A stretch of 34,497 bases of DNA from Kluyvera georgiana ATCC 51603 (GCF_001654985.1 NZ_LXEU01000079.1:1-34497), one strand, 5' to 3'; counted from the stretch's first letter, positions 9,176 to 16,929 are shown. Made by a program: numbers and translations. Notes: a model not told the origin generated them from the letters alone.

Positions 9176-9207
9176 TTGTTATCTATTCAGCTATGAATAA
9201 AAATAAC
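9176..9207. promoter_or_regulatory. Candidate autoregulatory operator of the SorC-type regulator
   Basis: TTGTTATCTATTCA (9176-9189) and TGAATAAAAATAAC (9194-9207) again lie 18 bp apart. Their inner halves ATTCA and TGAAT face each other across GCTA; the outer halves are degenerate. The pair ends 24 bases before the regulator start codon, which suggests autoregulation. Confidence 0.45.
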
Positions 9208-9231
9208 AGGCAGGGAATTAAGGGGAATGCC

Positions 9232-10182
9232 ATGTCTAAGCAGGATGAACAGCGGTTGCTGGTGAAGATCGCCACGCTTTACTATAGCGAAAATAAAAAA
9301 CAGTCTGAGATAGCGTCGTTGCTGCATCTGTCGCAATCTTTTGTCTCCCGCGCCCTGACGCGCTGCCAGAAAGAGGGGCTGGTGAAAATCACCGTCGTGC
9401 AGCCGACCAATATTTTTGTCGAGCTGGAGAAAGCGATTGAACAGCGCTACGGTATCCGTCAGGCCATCGTCGTTGACGTCGGTGAAAACGCCAGCAGTTC
9501 GCAAATTAAGCATGCCATCGGCAGCGCGGCGGCACACTATGTGGAAACTCGCCTGCGCCCGGAAGACCTGGTGGGGATCTCCTCCTGGAGCAGTACCATT
9601 CGCTGTATGGTCGATGAAATGCACCCGCAGAACATCCGCGCCGCAGGGGTAATTCAACTGCTGGGCGGGGTCGGGCCGAACGGCAACGTACAGGCGACCA
9701 TTCTGACCCAGCAGCTGGCGGCGCATCTTGGCTGTCCGGCGTGGCTGCTGCCATCGCAGAGTATTGAACACTCGGTCGAAGAGCGCGCGCGGTTGGTGAA
9801 CAGCCCGGACGTTGAAGCGGTGGTGAATAAATTTGCCGAAGTGGACGTGGCGATCGTTGGCATTGGCGACCTGGAACCGTCGCAGCTGCTGAAAAACTCC
9901 GGCAACTACTACAACGAAGAAATGCTCGAACTGCTGGCCGAACGCGGCGCGGTAGGGGACATCTGTCTGCACTACTACGACGCCGAGGGCAAACCGGTGC
10001 TCAGTCATGAGGAAGACCCGGTTATCGGCATGGAGCTTGATCAAACCCGCGCTTGTCCGCACGTTGTTGCGCTGGCGGGAGGCGTGGAGAAAAGCAATGC
10101 GATTCGCGGCGCGCTGCGCGGGGAATATATCGATGTGTTGATTACGGATTATCCAACCGCACGCTCTTTGATCAAAGAGTGA
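9232..10182 (+). CDS. SorC-family sugar-responsive transcriptional regulator
   Basis: A 316-residue SorC-family regulator. An N-terminal helix-turn-helix lies near residues 20-45 (KQSEIASLLHLSQSFVSRAL), followed by the long sugar-binding domain with VGISSWSSTIRCMVDEM, QLLGGVGPNGNVQA, AIVGIGDLEPSQ and a final GG-EKSNAIRGAL segment that is typical of the family. I chose the ATG at 9232 (MSKQDEQRLL) because AGGGG lies six bases upstream; the frame opens at 9163. Proteins of this family sense phosphorylated sugars and bind tandem operators. It is divergent from the transketolase operon, and the repeated TGAAT-N4-ATTCA sites in this locus are its most likely targets. The inducer would be a pathway intermediate such as a branched sugar phosphate; that is inference. 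Confidence 0.88.
   Translation: MSKQDEQRLLVKIATLYYSENKKQSEIASLLHLSQSFVSRALTRCQKEGLVKITVVQPTNIFVELEKAIEQRYGIRQAIVVDVGENASSSQIKHAIGSAAAHYVETRLRPEDLVGISSWSSTIRCMVDEMHPQNIRAAGVIQLLGGVGPNGNVQATILTQQLAAHLGCPAWLLPSQSIEHSVEERARLVNSPDVEAVVNKFAEVDVAIVGIGDLEPSQLLKNSGNYYNEEMLELLAERGAVGDICLHYYDAEGKPVLSHEEDPVIGMELDQTRACPHVVALAGGVEKSNAIRGALRGEYIDVLITDYPTARSLIKE
10163..10178. other. 16-bp perfect palindrome at the regulator 3' end
   Basis: CTCTTTGATCAAAGAG is self-complementary and ends just before the regulator stop codon. It encodes SLIKE, so part of the symmetry may be chance. It could be a protein site or mRNA structure. Confidence 0.25.
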
Positions 10183-10215
10183 TTCTATTTCATTGAAATA
10201 TAGATATTAATTTTT

Positions 10216-10239
10216 AAACACCTTTTTCGCGAGGTGTTT
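10216..10239 (+). terminator. Intrinsic terminator of the SorC-type regulator
   Basis: AAACACCT (10216-10223) and AGGTGTTT (10232-10239) form an 8-bp stem with an 8-base loop, flanked by TTTTT before and ATTTATT after. It separates the regulator from the next operon. Confidence 0.65.
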
Positions 10240-10247
10240 ATTTATTG

Positions 10248-10305
10248 ACTAAGTTCACAAAAGAAACTAAATGAGCTTAACTTTGTTTCCATGGTTTACT
10301 AAGTT
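10248..10305 (+). promoter_or_regulatory. Candidate promoter and operator of the symporter operon
   Basis: ACTAAGTT occurs twice, at 10248-10255 and 10298-10305. Between them lies an imperfect inverted repeat, GAAACTAA (10263-10270) and TTTGTTTC (10282-10289). TTGACT at 10245-10250 could be a -35. None of the TGAAT-N4-ATTCA operators is present, so this operon appears to be controlled separately, perhaps by the ROK protein encoded at its end. Confidence 0.4.
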
Positions 10306-10350
10306 AGCGATCGCTGAATCCTACAGTGACAAACCGGATGGTGAACAACA

Positions 10351-11736
10351 ATGAAAACACTCGCCACAACGCCAATACGCTTTCGTGAAAAGTTCTGCTA
10401 CGGGCTTGGAGATACATCGGCCAATATCTTTATGGGTATGACGATGATGTTTCTCTCCATCTATTACACCGACGTTTTTAAACTCAACCCAGCGGCCATG
10501 GGGACGCTGTTTTTAATTACCCGCCTGATTGATGCCATCAGCGACCCGGTTATCGGCTCGCTATCCGATCGTACCCGCTCGCGGCTGGGTCGCTATCGCC
10601 CCTGGTTACTGTGGTTCGCGCTGCCTTACGGCTTGAGCTGCGCTGCCGTGTTCTTCTCGCCGGATCTCGGTGAAGTGGGGCGCACGCTGTACGCCTATGT
10701 GACCTATATCATTCTGGTGCTGACCTTCAGTCTGGTGGTGGTGCCCTACGTCTCGTTGCTGGGGGCAATTTCAGCTGATAGCGAGGAGCGTATCCAGATT
10801 AACGCCATTCGTTTCCCGCTGGCGAAAGTCTCCTATCTTATCTGCTCTTTGCTGGTGCCGACGCTAATTGCGCTGTTCGACAATGACGTGCTGGGCTATC
10901 GCGTGGTGATGTGCGGTATCGGGTTGTTGTCTACCGTGTTGGTGCTGCTGTGCTATTTCAACACCACCGAGCGAGTGTTATCGGATGCGGATCAGACGCT
11001 CAGCCTGAAGGCGCAGGTGCAGTTTGTTTTTAAAAACGACCAGGCGATGGTTGTGTTTGCCGCCCAACTGGTGGTGATGATTATGAATACCCTGAAGTTC
11101 GGCGCGGCCGCGTATTTCGTGAAATATGTACTCAATATGCCGGGATCGTTCCTCAGCCTGCTGTTAACCGCAGGATCTGTTGCCGGTATCGTCGCGCCGC
11201 TGCTGACCGGCTACTGGCTAAAAAAAGGCTGGATTAAACGTATCCCGCTACTGGTGATAAGCCAGGTCGTCGGCGGCCTGATCACGCTAATCATCGGCCT
11301 GACCCCGACCAGCGCCGTCTATTTCCACGCGGCGCTGTTCGTGCTGGCGACGCTGGCAGTTGAGCTTATCGCCGTGATCCTGTGGGCGACGGTGGCCGAC
11401 GTGGCTGATTACGGTTTCCACCGCTACGGCGTGCGTATTAACGGCATGATAGGTGGCGGGATGCTGTTTGCCACCAAGGCCGGTATGGCTATCGGCGGCG
11501 CGATTATTGGCTACGTGCTGGCGTGGTATGGCTACAATCCCGACACCATGACCAGCGCCACGTCGCATCAACTTTCCGCTTTTACCCTTTTGTACGCCTG
11601 GCTACCTGCCGCCTGTATGTTTATCGCCGCGTTTATCTTCTCGCGCTACAGACTGGATGAAAAAACGTGCCAGGCCTTTGTTCAGGACACCCCATCTTTA
11701 TCATCAGGAGTTGGTAATGAAAAAACTGCGCATTAA
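10351..11736 (+). CDS. GPH-family sugar:cation symporter
   Basis: A 461-residue glycoside-pentoside-hexuronide (GPH/MelB-type) transporter of about 12 membrane helices. The family signature is clear: FCYGLGDTSANIFMG near the start, then DAISDPVIGSLSDRTRSRLG followed by RYRPWLL after helix 2, and a later WATVADVADYGFHRYGVRI loop. Members import disaccharides and glycosides with Na+ or H+ (melibiose, glucuronides, xylosides). It is the first gene of a plus-strand unit; its 3' end overlaps the DUF4038 gene by 20 bases, so the two are translated together. The likely cargo is an oligosaccharide or glycoside that the DUF4038 enzyme then cleaves inside the cell. An apioside is suggested by the locus but not proven. 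Confidence 0.88.
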   Translation: MKTLATTPIRFREKFCYGLGDTSANIFMGMTMMFLSIYYTDVFKLNPAAMGTLFLITRLIDAISDPVIGSLSDRTRSRLGRYRPWLLWFALPYGLSCAAVFFSPDLGEVGRTLYAYVTYIILVLTFSLVVVPYVSLLGAISADSEERIQINAIRFPLAKVSYLICSLLVPTLIALFDNDVLGYRVVMCGIGLLSTVLVLLCYFNTTERVLSDADQTLSLKAQVQFVFKNDQAMVVFAAQLVVMIMNTLKFGAAAYFVKYVLNMPGSFLSLLLTAGSVAGIVAPLLTGYWLKKGWIKRIPLLVISQVVGGLITLIIGLTPTSAVYFHAALFVLATLAVELIAVILWATVADVADYGFHRYGVRINGMIGGGMLFATKAGMAIGGAIIGYVLAWYGYNPDTMTSATSHQLSAFTLLYAWLPAACMFIAAFIFSRYRLDEKTCQAFVQDTPSLSSGVGNEKTAH

Positions 11737-13060
11737 TGGCCGAAGCTTCTACGACGAGGACAATCAGCCCTTTTTCTATACGGCCTGTACCGCATGGGAG
11801 CTGTTCCATAAATTGACGCTGTCAGAAGCGGAACGCTACTTACGCAATCGCGCGGAGAAGGGCTTTAACGTGGTGCAGGCGGTCGCGGTCTGCGAACTGG
11901 ACGGGCTGCATACGCCTACCTATGAAGGCAGGCATCTGCCTTTTCATGACCTGTTGACGCTGGAGCCAAACGAGGCCTATTTTGACCATATCCGTTTGGT
12001 TACCGAACGGGCGAACCAGTTAGGCATCGTGATTGCGCTGGTGCCGATGTGGGGCTCCCACTGGAGCGTCAACAATAGCTGGGGGCAGGACCGAAAGCCG
12101 CTGTTTAATCGACATAATATTGCTGCATTTTGCCGCTATCTGAGCGACAAAATGCAGGGTACGGGCCTGTTGTGGATGATTGGCGGCGATCGCGCCATCG
12201 TCGGTGAAGATCAGCGCCAACTGCTGGAGGAAATGGCGAAAGGACTACGGGCGGGCGGCAGCGGTGATGCGCCGATCACTGTCCACACCCAGGGAGGACG
12301 TAGTACCCTTGATATGCTGGGCGAGCGGTCGTGGCACGACTTTGTGGTTTGGCAAACCGGCCATATGGGGCAGGCGTACCCTTCGTGGCGGCCGATTGAG
12401 ATGGACTACCAGCGTCAGGATAAACCGGTCCTCGACAGCGAGCCTTGCTACGAGGCGCATCCGGTGATGTGTCAGCATCAGTTTAAGCGCTCGCAGGATG
12501 CCAGCCGTTTTACCGACCGCGAGATCCGGCGTACCAGCTACTGGTCGGTATTTGCCGGCGGCTCGGGGATCACCTACGGTTGCTATAGCCTGTGGCAAAT
12601 GCGTCGTCCGGAAGATGACGCTATCGCGATTCCCGAAAGCGCCGCCAGCACCTATCGGGGGGATACGATCCCCTACTGGTTCGAGGTGCTCAATTATCCG
12701 GGGGCGTTTAATATCGGCCAACTGCGTCGCTTTATTGAATCGCTGCCCGAGTGGTGGCAGCGTGTACCGGACCAGACGCTTTTGCTCGGTGACAATCCGA
12801 GCGACCGCCGTCACTGCCGCGCGATGCGCGATGCGCAACATCGCTGGATTGCGGTCTATATTCCAGAACAGCAAAACGTGGTGGTGGACGTTAGCGCCTT
12901 TGCCGACACTGGGTTTGAGATAAGCTGGTTTGACCCGCGTTACGGCATTCTGAACCGAGTGAGCGAGGATATTTCGGAAACCTTTTTCCTGAGCATCGAC
13001 CCGCCGGATACCGGCAGCGATTGGGTGCTGCTGCTACGACGTAAAGAGAAGGGCAGGTAA
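11717..13060 (+). CDS. DUF4038 (GH140/apiosidase-like) cytoplasmic glycosidase 1
   Basis: A 447-residue protein with the apiosidase-like TIM-barrel domain (DUF4038, the fold of family GH140) and a short C-terminal beta domain ending SDWVLLLRRKEKGR. Candidate catalytic acids are D158 in WMIGGDR and E242 in VLDSEPCYE, placed like the Asp/Glu pair of GH140. There is no signal peptide, so it acts in the cytoplasm on an imported substrate. The ATG at 11717 has CAGGAG six bases upstream and overlaps the symporter by 20 bases. The characterised GH140 enzyme removes D-apiose from the pectin rhamnogalacturonan-II. A second, distant paralogue lies at 14228-15511 with similarly placed acids. The family is well supported; apioside specificity is inferred. 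Confidence 0.82.
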   Translation: MKKLRINGRSFYDEDNQPFFYTACTAWELFHKLTLSEAERYLRNRAEKGFNVVQAVAVCELDGLHTPTYEGRHLPFHDLLTLEPNEAYFDHIRLVTERANQLGIVIALVPMWGSHWSVNNSWGQDRKPLFNRHNIAAFCRYLSDKMQGTGLLWMIGGDRAIVGEDQRQLLEEMAKGLRAGGSGDAPITVHTQGGRSTLDMLGERSWHDFVVWQTGHMGQAYPSWRPIEMDYQRQDKPVLDSEPCYEAHPVMCQHQFKRSQDASRFTDREIRRTSYWSVFAGGSGITYGCYSLWQMRRPEDDAIAIPESAASTYRGDTIPYWFEVLNYPGAFNIGQLRRFIESLPEWWQRVPDQTLLLGDNPSDRRHCRAMRDAQHRWIAVYIPEQQNVVVDVSAFADTGFEISWFDPRYGILNRVSEDISETFFLSIDPPDTGSDWVLLLRRKEKGR

Positions 13061-13061
13061 T

Positions 13062-14141
13062 ATGCGGCCAGGATGTTATGATACCGGCGCCAGGACGTTC
13101 AATAGTGCACCGGGGCCTAACATCATGGATTATAAAAAGCAGATCCTCAATATTCTGCACAGTGAAAACGAGTCGCGGGCGGAGATGACCCGTCGACTCG
13201 GCGTTACCAAAGCCTATATCACCAAACTGACCTCTCAGCTGTTAGCCGACCGGCTCATCGAAGAGCGAGAGGTGAAGGATGTCACTTTTGGTCGTCCCCA
13301 ACAGATGCTGGCGGTGAAAACCCACACCTGGTTTAGCATCAACATCATGCTGCGCAAAGGCAATTTGCAAGCCACGCTAAACGACTACAACACGCAGCAG
13401 CCGGTACTGGCGAGCTATGATTGCGCTCTGGCCGAGCTGATGACGCCACAGGCGCTGGTGAAAATAGTGGTCGATTGCGCCAAAACGCTTTGCGAATCGG
13501 CGCAGGTTTTGCTGTCGCGCGTCAAAGTGATCAGCATTGCCTTGCAGGGCGGGATTGAACATTTCACCGGCATTGTCCGCTATTGCCCGCTGTTCAACGA
13601 AAATAACGTCAATCTTAAACGCGAAGTTGAGGATGCCATCGGCATCGCGGCGCAGATTTTTAACATCGCCCATTGCACCAGCCATATGCTGGCAAAACTG
13701 TCGCCGGGCATGTCCTGGGTGGCATTTATGCCGGGGTTTGGCAGCCTGGGATACGGCTACTGCATGAATGGCGAAACCGGGTTAGGCGAGAACGGCTTCT
13801 ACCCGGAGATTGTCCATTTGCCTTATGAGGGCGGTATTGAGCAAGCGTTCAACGTCGAGGAGGGCAATAAACCCGCCACGCTGTTATCGACGGCCAAAGC
13901 GCTGTATTTCGCGATTTGCTGTACTGCGCCTATCCACAACATTAAAAACGTGATTGTGACCGGCGAACTGTTTGAAGATTATGGCGATGAGATACTGCCG
14001 CTGACGCAGGGGATGCTGAACGACAGCCCGGACAGGCACATTAGCGAAATCCGCATTCGCCACTATAAAACGGGCTACTACTACGGGGTGAAGGGGCTGG
14101 TGCAGCTCAGCTCCGACGGGATCACTGAGCTGCTGGTGTAA
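13062..14141 (+). CDS. ROK-type transcriptional regulator, degenerate sugar domain
   Basis: A protein of up to 359 residues with an N-terminal winged helix (ILNILHSENESRAEMTRRLG then VTKAYITKLTSQLL, then a wing with GRPQQML) and a ROK-like domain. The ROK region keeps FGSLGYGYCMNGETGLGENG, but the usual zinc motif CxCGxxGC is missing and no clear kinase phosphate loop is seen, so it is a sensor rather than an enzyme. The ATG at 13062 follows the DUF4038 stop by one base and has AGG four bases upstream; the ATG at 13125 (MDYKKQILNIL) matches the usual ROK regulator start better, and I cannot decide between them. It probably controls its own operon through the repeats at 10248-10305. Confidence 0.75.
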   Translation: MRPGCYDTGARTFNSAPGPNIMDYKKQILNILHSENESRAEMTRRLGVTKAYITKLTSQLLADRLIEEREVKDVTFGRPQQMLAVKTHTWFSINIMLRKGNLQATLNDYNTQQPVLASYDCALAELMTPQALVKIVVDCAKTLCESAQVLLSRVKVISIALQGGIEHFTGIVRYCPLFNENNVNLKREVEDAIGIAAQIFNIAHCTSHMLAKLSPGMSWVAFMPGFGSLGYGYCMNGETGLGENGFYPEIVHLPYEGGIEQAFNVEEGNKPATLLSTAKALYFAICCTAPIHNIKNVIVTGELFEDYGDEILPLTQGMLNDSPDRHISEIRIRHYKTGYYYGVKGLVQLSSDGITELLV

Positions 14142-14142
14142 C

Positions 14143-14226
14143 TTACACCCGCCGTAGGCGCAGCGCTATCCATGGTTTGCCCGGTAATTCCAGGCGGTCG
14201 CCGCGCCGTGACTGCAACGCACTGTC
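14143..14226 (-). pseudogene. Possible 3' remnant of a third DUF4038-like gene
   Basis: Between the convergent regulator and DUF4038 genes, the minus strand reads in one frame as SDSALQSRRGDRLELPGKPW followed by IALRLRRV and TAA. The ending is G+C-rich, unlike the A+T-rich gene beside it, and resembles the end of DUF4038 protein 1 (W-V-L-L-L-R-R). This looks like the tail of an older gene replaced by the low-G+C module. The match is short, so this is tentative. Confidence 0.3.
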
Positions 14227-14227
14227 G

Positions 14228-15511
14228 CTACAATGTGAAACTGCCATCATGCAGAATGTAAAGGCAGTCACCGGTGAACGACGTCATCGGAATAACGACG
14301 TTGTTGTCTTTTCTTGCTAGAGGGAAGCTGATGGTTTTTTGGCTTTCCAGTTCTACAATAGTCGCTTGTTTTAACGACGACTCGGATTCCAGGGTAAGTT
14401 GAATATTATAGGGCACGTAGATCAGAAGATGATCGCCATGGCGCGCAGCGCGTATTGGCTCTGGGCTGTTTCGTAGGCCAGCGTAGGGCTGCAGATTCCA
14501 GAGTTGGTGGCGCGTAATCAGATTTTTCAGCCAGGCATAATCATTGGCTCCGGGAAAATCGAGCGCTTCATCCCAATAGTAAGGCGGTAAAAAGCCTTCT
14601 CCCATCGTCGTGCCATAGACGGAATCACGAGTATGCCAGCTCCATAGACCATGCGCGCCATAGGTGATTCCCGCGCTAGCGCCCGATAGCACGCTCTGCC
14701 AGGCTGCTTTTCTGACTGCAGTTCTATCGAAACGACCATACTGCCCGCGGCTATAACCCATCATTTCGTAGCAGGGTTCTGAGTTGATAATCGGTTTTTC
14801 TGGATACTCATTGAAGAAGGTTTGGGCCAGGGTATAGGCCATTTCAGGATGCTGCGCGTTGTGTCCAGACTGATAAAACCAAAAATCAATCTTGTCGCTC
14901 TCTTTCAACCTTGTCGGGATTTCAGACAATCGGCCGCGAATATGCAGCGTCGTCAGTGATTGCGGGGAAAGCCTTTTGATCGTATCGAGGGCAATGGTGT
15001 AGTAGTCGATAATATCGTCTGACTCAAATCCGGTATCGCCGCTAATAATATAGAGAGGCGATACCATGGAGAACCATTGATGGACCAGAGCAACGTAGCG
15101 ATGAATATCATTCTTACGCAGCATCACTGTACGCTGTAGCTTGTCGGCCCAACTGCCGGGAACATACGAACACCAGACCAGCACTAATGCGACTTCAAAA
15201 CCTCTATTATGCGCCTCCATCAGCATTTGGCGGGCATTATCGAAATAGCCATGATTTGGTTGGCTAATGTCATAATAACCCTGTTCATCAATGGGGAATG
15301 GGTGAGGCGTATGTGTTTTTTTGCTTCGATCCCACTGCGGCAACACATTTATTTGCAGGGTGTTAAAACCCTGCTTTTTTCGGTGCTCAAGATAGGTAAT
15401 CCAGTCAGGCATTGATGCGTTGGTAAACACGCTCCATACGGTATCGGCAAGGAAAAAAAAGTGCTCGCCGTCTTTCAAAAAATGCCTTTTATCAGTACAT
15501 ATAGCCAACAT
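14228..15511 (-). CDS. DUF4038 (GH140/apiosidase-like) cytoplasmic glycosidase 2
   Basis: A 427-residue DUF4038 protein, distantly related to the one at 11717-13060. Candidate acids are D159 in YIISGDTG and E245 in IINSEPCYE. The GITYGAHGLWSW segment matches GITYGCYSLWQM of the paralogue. No signal peptide is present. I chose the ATG at 15511, with AGGTGG five bases upstream; GTG at 15520 is the alternative. It lies 21 bases after the PTS EIIC gene, so its substrate should enter through that PTS, possibly as a phosphorylated glycoside. Its G+C is visibly lower than that of the first paralogue, which argues for separate acquisition rather than local duplication. Confidence 0.8.
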   Translation of the reverse strand: MLAICTDKRHFLKDGEHFFFLADTVWSVFTNASMPDWITYLEHRKKQGFNTLQINVLPQWDRSKKTHTPHPFPIDEQGYYDISQPNHGYFDNARQMLMEAHNRGFEVALVLVWCSYVPGSWADKLQRTVMLRKNDIHRYVALVHQWFSMVSPLYIISGDTGFESDDIIDYYTIALDTIKRLSPQSLTTLHIRGRLSEIPTRLKESDKIDFWFYQSGHNAQHPEMAYTLAQTFFNEYPEKPIINSEPCYEMMGYSRGQYGRFDRTAVRKAAWQSVLSGASAGITYGAHGLWSWHTRDSVYGTTMGEGFLPPYYWDEALDFPGANDYAWLKNLITRHQLWNLQPYAGLRNSPEPIRAARHGDHLLIYVPYNIQLTLESESSLKQATIVELESQKTISFPLARKDNNVVIPMTSFTGDCLYILHDGSFTL

Positions 15512-15532
15512 AATAACCACCTAAAATATAAA

Positions 15533-16576
15533 TTAGTTTCGCTTTAAAACAGCATCTTTTTCTGCTGTAAGCTGATATCCCATGGTCCAGGTAAGAATTA
15601 AGGCGATGAAGAACGCAACGACGAGTGACATACAGAAACCGTAAAAAGAGGCGCCTAAACCAGCGGGGTCGATGAATAACGGGACGCCGAATATTCCGCC
15701 CTGAGCAAAACCGCCGAACATTTTAGCGCTGAAATAACCGGCTATCGCTCCGCCGAAAGCCGAGCCTATTGATGCCATGATAAAGGGTTTACGTAGTGGC
15801 AAGTTAACGCCGTAAATTGCAGGTTCTGTTATCCCCAGGAATCCAGATAGTGTTGCGGTATAAGAGACTGTTCTCAGTTTTTCTTCTTTAGCTCTCAGAG
15901 CAACGGCGAGTGCAGCTCCGGTTTGTGCAAAAACAGTGCAATAGAGCATGGCATTAATAGGATCATAGCCATAGACCGAAATGTTGTTGATAAAAATAGG
16001 GATAAATGCCCAGTGCAGACCGAAAATAACGGCTACCTGCCAGATACCGGCAAGAATAAAACCTGTAACGACCGGGCTCAGATGATAGAGCGCGAGAGAA
16101 ATGTCGGCGAGCCCTTTACTGGCATAAATCGATGCAGGACCAATAACCAGGAACGTTGCTGGAATAATGACGACAAAAAGGATGAGTGGAACGAAGATAA
16201 GCTGAATCGCGATAGGCAAAACTTTCTTTAAAAATTGCTCTGCAATTGCTGTCACTTTGGCTGCAATAATAATTGGAATGACTGATTGAGCGTAGCTCAT
16301 CAGTATAACTGGGATGCCGAGGAAGGTGAGTGCTGTACCTTCTTTATAGAACTCTACCATTGTTGGGTGAATAAGTGCCGCACCTACAGTCGCAGTAATA
16401 TAAGGATTCGTGTTGAACGCTTTCCCTGCAGAAAAACCGAGAATAACTGGCAGGAAATAGAAGAATGCATCTGCTACAACCGACAGAATTTGCCAGGTGC
16501 TGCTCTTATCGCTGACAACATTGAGCACGACTGCAGCAGTAAGAAAACCTTTAAGAATACCCGTAGCGGCGATCAA
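15533..16576 (-). CDS. PTS beta-glucoside-type EIIC, frame-separated from EIIB
   Basis: The membrane EIIC domain of a BglF-type PTS permease. It begins IAATGILKGFLTA and contains IPVILMSYAQSVIPII, the conserved FGLHWAFIPIFINN and LSGFLGITEPAIYGVNLP, and about 8-10 membrane helices. It ends KRN without an EIIA domain, so EIIA must be supplied by another protein. The frame has no good start with a ribosome site (TTG at 16576 is the nearest), and it stays open further upstream to the end of the EIIB gene. The linker ELPAGNVLERLIKTISGIFI is present in this frame, which shows that EIIB and EIIC once formed, or still form, a single protein of about 466 residues. It is either broken by a 1-base loss or joined by -1 frameshifting at 16693-16700. 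Confidence 0.72.
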   Translation of the reverse strand: MIAATGILKGFLTAAVVLNVVSDKSSTWQILSVVADAFFYFLPVILGFSAGKAFNTNPYITATVGAALIHPTMVEFYKEGTALTFLGIPVILMSYAQSVIPIIIAAKVTAIAEQFLKKVLPIAIQLIFVPLILFVVIIPATFLVIGPASIYASKGLADISLALYHLSPVVTGFILAGIWQVAVIFGLHWAFIPIFINNISVYGYDPINAMLYCTVFAQTGAALAVALRAKEEKLRTVSYTATLSGFLGITEPAIYGVNLPLRKPFIMASIGSAFGGAIAGYFSAKMFGGFAQGGIFGVPLFIDPAGLGASFYGFCMSLVVAFFIALILTWTMGYQLTAEKDAVLKRN

Positions 16577-16630
16577 GCCAATCAGTGGAATAAAAATACC
16601 AGAGATTGTTTTGATCAGTCGTTCCAGTAC

Positions 16631-16646
16631 ATTACCAGCTGGTAAT
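16631..16646. repeat. 16-bp perfect palindrome in the EIIB-EIIC linker
   Basis: ATTACCAGCTGGTAAT is self-complementary and could fold into a short hairpin in the mRNA. It starts 46 bases after the slippery heptamer, further than the usual 5-9 base spacing of frameshift stimulators. Confidence 0.3.
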
Positions 16647-16665
16647 TCCTCTCGCGGTGAACTCT

Positions 16666-16929
16666 CTATTTCCTCGGTCGATGCCTGTCCCAGTTTTTTT
16701 GCAGCACATTAAAGAGGTTACCAACTTCATCACCGATGACCAGCTGGGTCTGACCGCCGCTTACAATGACGGTCAGTACGCCATCAATTTTTTTTAACTG
16801 CTCAATGTCGGCCTGGCCGGTATCCTGGAGGGTGAAGCGAAGTCGGGTAGCGCAGTGGATCAGTTTTGTAACATTGCGGGTACCGCCAATGTTCCTGATG
16901 ATGTTATCCGATACTTGCTGGTAGTTCAT
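16666..16929 (-). CDS. PTS beta-glucoside-type EIIB
   Basis: An 87-residue open frame with a complete EIIB domain of the glucose/beta-glucoside PTS superfamily. The phosphorylated cysteine is C26 in HCATRLRFTL, followed by KKIDGVLTVIVSGGQTQLVI. The ATG at 16929 has AGAGG upstream at a normal distance. After NVLQKN the frame runs into WDRHRPRK and stops, whereas the -1 frame continues through a linker into EIIC. It is the first gene of a unit that carries the locus-wide tandem operator about 50 bases upstream. With EIIC and an EIIA from elsewhere it would import and phosphorylate a beta-glucoside-like sugar. Confidence 0.75.
   Translation of the reverse strand: MNYQQVSDNIIRNIGGTRNVTKLIHCATRLRFTLQDTGQADIEQLKKIDGVLTVIVSGGQTQLVIGDEVGNLFNVLQKNWDRHRPRK
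16693..16700 (-). other. A7 slippery run at the EIIB-EIIC frame junction
   Basis: On the minus strand the EIIB frame reads CTG CAA AAA AAC TGG. It contains the canonical -1 heptamer A AAA AAC (16699-16693) in the right phase. A -1 slip moves the ribosome into the EIIC frame, which reads on to the end of the permease. A one-base deletion from an A8 run would look identical. Confidence 0.5.

Noticed and set aside
4173-9231. Sulfoquinovose (sulfo-transketolase) pathway reading of the split transketolase operon
   Set aside because: No sulfoquinovosidase, sulfosugar isomerase or sulfonate exporter is seen, while DUF4038 neighbours and a glycerol-kinase-like kinase fit apiose better.
9187-10062. 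291-residue open frame antisense to the SorC regulator
   Set aside because: It lies wholly opposite a conserved regulator; composition and lack of motifs fit a shadow frame in G+C-rich DNA.
10186-10199. ATTTCA-T-TGAAAT after the regulator gene as another locus operator
   Set aside because: Half-sites and spacing differ from TGAAT-N4-ATTCA and there is no second copy 18 bp away.
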